The position numbers were made by a program, and so were the translations under genes. 64,000 nt of DNA from Mangifera indica (taxonomy: Eukaryota > Streptophyta > Magnoliopsida > Sapindales > Anacardiaceae), in contig NC_058156.1 in assembly GCF_011075055.1 (NCBI RefSeq), positions 4,836,001 through 4,900,000 of the forward strand, in the 5' to 3' direction. Of the stretch, positions 61,964 to 64,000 are shown piece by piece (the first letter of the stretch is position 1; every line of letters begins with the position of its first letter). Below the pieces are notes generated by a model, which had not been told where the DNA came from, ran no database searches, and saw only the letters and a list, made by a program, of their open reading frames with translations.

Positions 61964-63852
61964 CCATGGATGTTAAGAATGTAGGTATTAGTAATCGGAA
62001 AATACATAAAGACAACAATTTAAAAGTGATGGGTTTATATAATTTAAAGGTGAAATTGAAAGCATTATTTTGAACTAATGCATTAGAGACAAGTATTTAA
62101 TAGAAAGTCATTCAGTCTAATAGAGTATGATATAGGCTGAAGTGTGTACATCCACAATATAAATAGCATGCATAAGCAACAAGGGAGAAGGATAAAGACT
62201 TTTGGATGTTACAGTGTAGGGATAGGGCACACACGTGTCTACGAGATCAAATTTTCATACCATAGATAGGCTAGTACAGAGTTATTTGAGATATTTTGAA
62301 ATCAATGTTTATGGTTGATCGTATTTATCGACCAAAGGAAATCATTTTCGACATGGCAAATAAGTATAAGGTTGACATGTCATACACATAGGCATAGTGT
62401 GCCAAAACATATGCACTAAATGCTCTACGAGGATCTTTATAGGAGTCTTTCATGCTTTTACCTAAGTATTAGCATAATCTAGAGATCAAGTACCTAGGAA
62501 TTGTGACACGTATTGATATCGATGTTAAAAAAAGGTTCCAATTTTTTTTCATGGCTTTGGGTTGTTCTATCAAAGGGTTTCAACAACTTTGTTGCCTAGT
62601 CATTTGCATTGATGTTTCACATTTAAAGGTCTTAGGTCTCTTTTTATTGTTGTTGCAAAAGATAACAATAATCAAAATTATCCACTAACCTTTGGTATTG
62701 GCCACAAAGAGGGAATGAATATGTAGACCATTTTTTTAACGTACCTACGTATGTGCATTGATGATGTTCTAGACTTGGCAATTATTTTTTATTTCTATCA
62801 TGGAATCATTGTGTTAGTAGTGAACGTAATGCCTTAAGCTTGACATGGTTTTTGTAATTACCCTATCAAAGGTAACATGCACACGTAATTCAAAAAAACC
62901 AAATAAATTGAAAGATTATTTTGGCAAGCTACTAAGACATATTTCATAAGTGACTTTCAAGTAGCCATGACTAGAATTTTTTGGGTAAATCTAGTTGCGG
63001 CTGCCTATTTGACTGATATTAGGTATGAAAGATAAGTGCTTGCCAATTTTGGAGGATGATGGTATAATATCATAATAACTACAATTGTTGAGTTCTTTAA
63101 TGATTTGACATGAATTGCTCGGGTTTTGCCTATCACTATCTTGGTTGAGCTTTTTAGGAACACAATGTGACATTTGTCTTACAATAGATGAAATATGACA
63201 GGTATATTTGACTAAAATTGGTTATTATTATTATTATTGCTTTTATTGGGTTTTATTAGTTGTTTTAACAAGTGAGAGATCTCAACTGTTAACACTATAG
63301 GTGAAGGACAAGATTGTTGGAAATGTGCGCAAATGTGCTAATATGGTGGTCAAACCGATTAACATCTATCAATATGAATTATATGATTCACAAAAGCAGG
63401 TGTTCATCATTAATATTCTCTATCAGATGTACCAATGTGGGAAATTTCAACTCTCTCAAATTTCATGTACTCACGTTATGGTTGTTGCAAGATATAATAA
63501 TCTTTCAAACTGCAGAGGATGGGCAAGTGTATTACTTAATGACATATTTATGATAGAGAGGATGTTAATCTAGTTGGGGATCAGTCAACTTGGACACCAT
63601 CTAATATGTTGTCAATCAATCTATCTGTGATGGAATAACGATGTATCTAGTCGTCCGTCTAGCCATGTTAGGAGGCTATCACAAAGAGAGGACGTCTAAC
63701 CACAACATTGTAGTTTATGCCACTAACCTGGACATAATTGACAAAATTGTCTGAGTCCTGCTCCAATGCCCCGTGTTCCATCATCCCACATATCAGGTAG
63801 TGGCAAAGGACAAAGTCATCGCATCCACGGTCCACACCAACCTGTGAAATAA
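61964..63852 (+). pseudogene. MULE transposase pseudogene, catalytic and SWIM parts
   Basis: From about 62390 the sequence matches plant MULE transposases: ALNALRGS, then IKYLGIVTRIDIDVKKRFQF, FMALGCSIKGF, VICIDVSHLK and YPLTFGIGHKE. A CNYPIKGNM-like zinc/helical region is near 62855. The SWIM region (63301-63573) reads YELYDSQKQVF, YQCGKFQLSQISCTH, with the first Cys of the expected CxC lost. A tail ending QPVK at 63852 may be the C-terminus. The DDE core is spread over several frames with many stops, so it is inactive. Confidence 0.85.
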
Positions 63853-64000
63853 TTGATCTTGATTTAGTTTTTGTATTGACTGGATCTTTAATATGAACTT
63901 CATATAATTTTTTTGCTTAGTTGTTCATGTTATTATTGAAAATAGTTGATTCATGTTTAATTGTATGAATGTCATTATCGTTTATTTTCATGTTATTGTT
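63853..64000. other. AT-rich window end
   Basis: Nothing recognised. Confidence 0.4.

Larger units (their letters stand above)
57611..63852 (+). mobile_element. Mutator-like element (MULE) with nested LTR insertions
   Basis: A MULE transposase gene in two parts, 57611-58285 and 61964-63852, separated by a family F LTR (58286-61963) that itself contains a copia solo LTR (58846-60741). The MULE is therefore the oldest of the three. Its terminal inverted repeats were not found. Confidence 0.78.

Overview
The window is nuclear DNA from a flowering plant, most likely a eudicot. It is AT-rich and contains spliced plant-type genes, Ty3/gypsy, Ty1/copia, hAT and Mutator-like elements, and long AT and GT microsatellites. 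There are no operons, no bacterial genes, and no tRNA or rRNA that I can see. I could not identify the species.

Most of the 64 kb is layered, decaying transposon sequence. From left to right: (1) 1-4021 is the 5' half of a minus-strand Ty3/gypsy chromovirus (LTR, tRNA-Met primer site, gag, protease). It lies inside a hAT transposase gene (4022-5835) whose probable 3' end is near 6303. (2) 6782-7267 is the first exon of a conserved-looking Ser/Arg-rich host gene on the minus strand; the rest of that gene is not visible. (3) About 8.5-12.0 kb plus 21.6-22.2 kb is one old minus-strand gypsy element. It is split by a complete 9.6-kb gypsy element on the plus strand (11998-21605), which has two LTRs, a primer site, a polypurine tract and an ATAAG target duplication. 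(4) 22.2-26.3 kb is a decayed minus-strand copia element. (5) 27.3-32.7 kb is a decayed plus-strand copia element with a 1.7-kb 3' LTR. (6) 33.0-39.5 kb holds gypsy-type LTRs and a gag-protease-RT fragment. (7) 39.5-41.2 kb is a minus-strand solo LTR of the copia family in item 5. (8) About 41.3-48.05 kb is a gypsy element with paired LTRs but most of its coding region deleted.

The one gene that looks intact is a 13-exon family 1 beta-glucosidase at 49320-51936 (plus strand, 528 codons). It has a secretory signal, both catalytic glutamates and one GC-AG intron. Foldback elements related to each other lie on both sides of it.

Right of the gene, 53.8-63.9 kb is a second nest. A Mutator-like transposase pseudogene is interrupted by a gypsy-type LTR, and that LTR is interrupted by a copia solo LTR. 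An inverted copy of the same gypsy-type LTR sits at 53820-56050.

The transposon genes are dead. Their stop codons are mostly explained by C-to-T or G-to-A changes (Trp, Gln and Arg codons), as expected from deamination of methylated cytosine. I found no convincing new cellular system. The most useful results are the reconstructed insertion order, the intact glucosidase gene, and several structured repeats inside LTRs.
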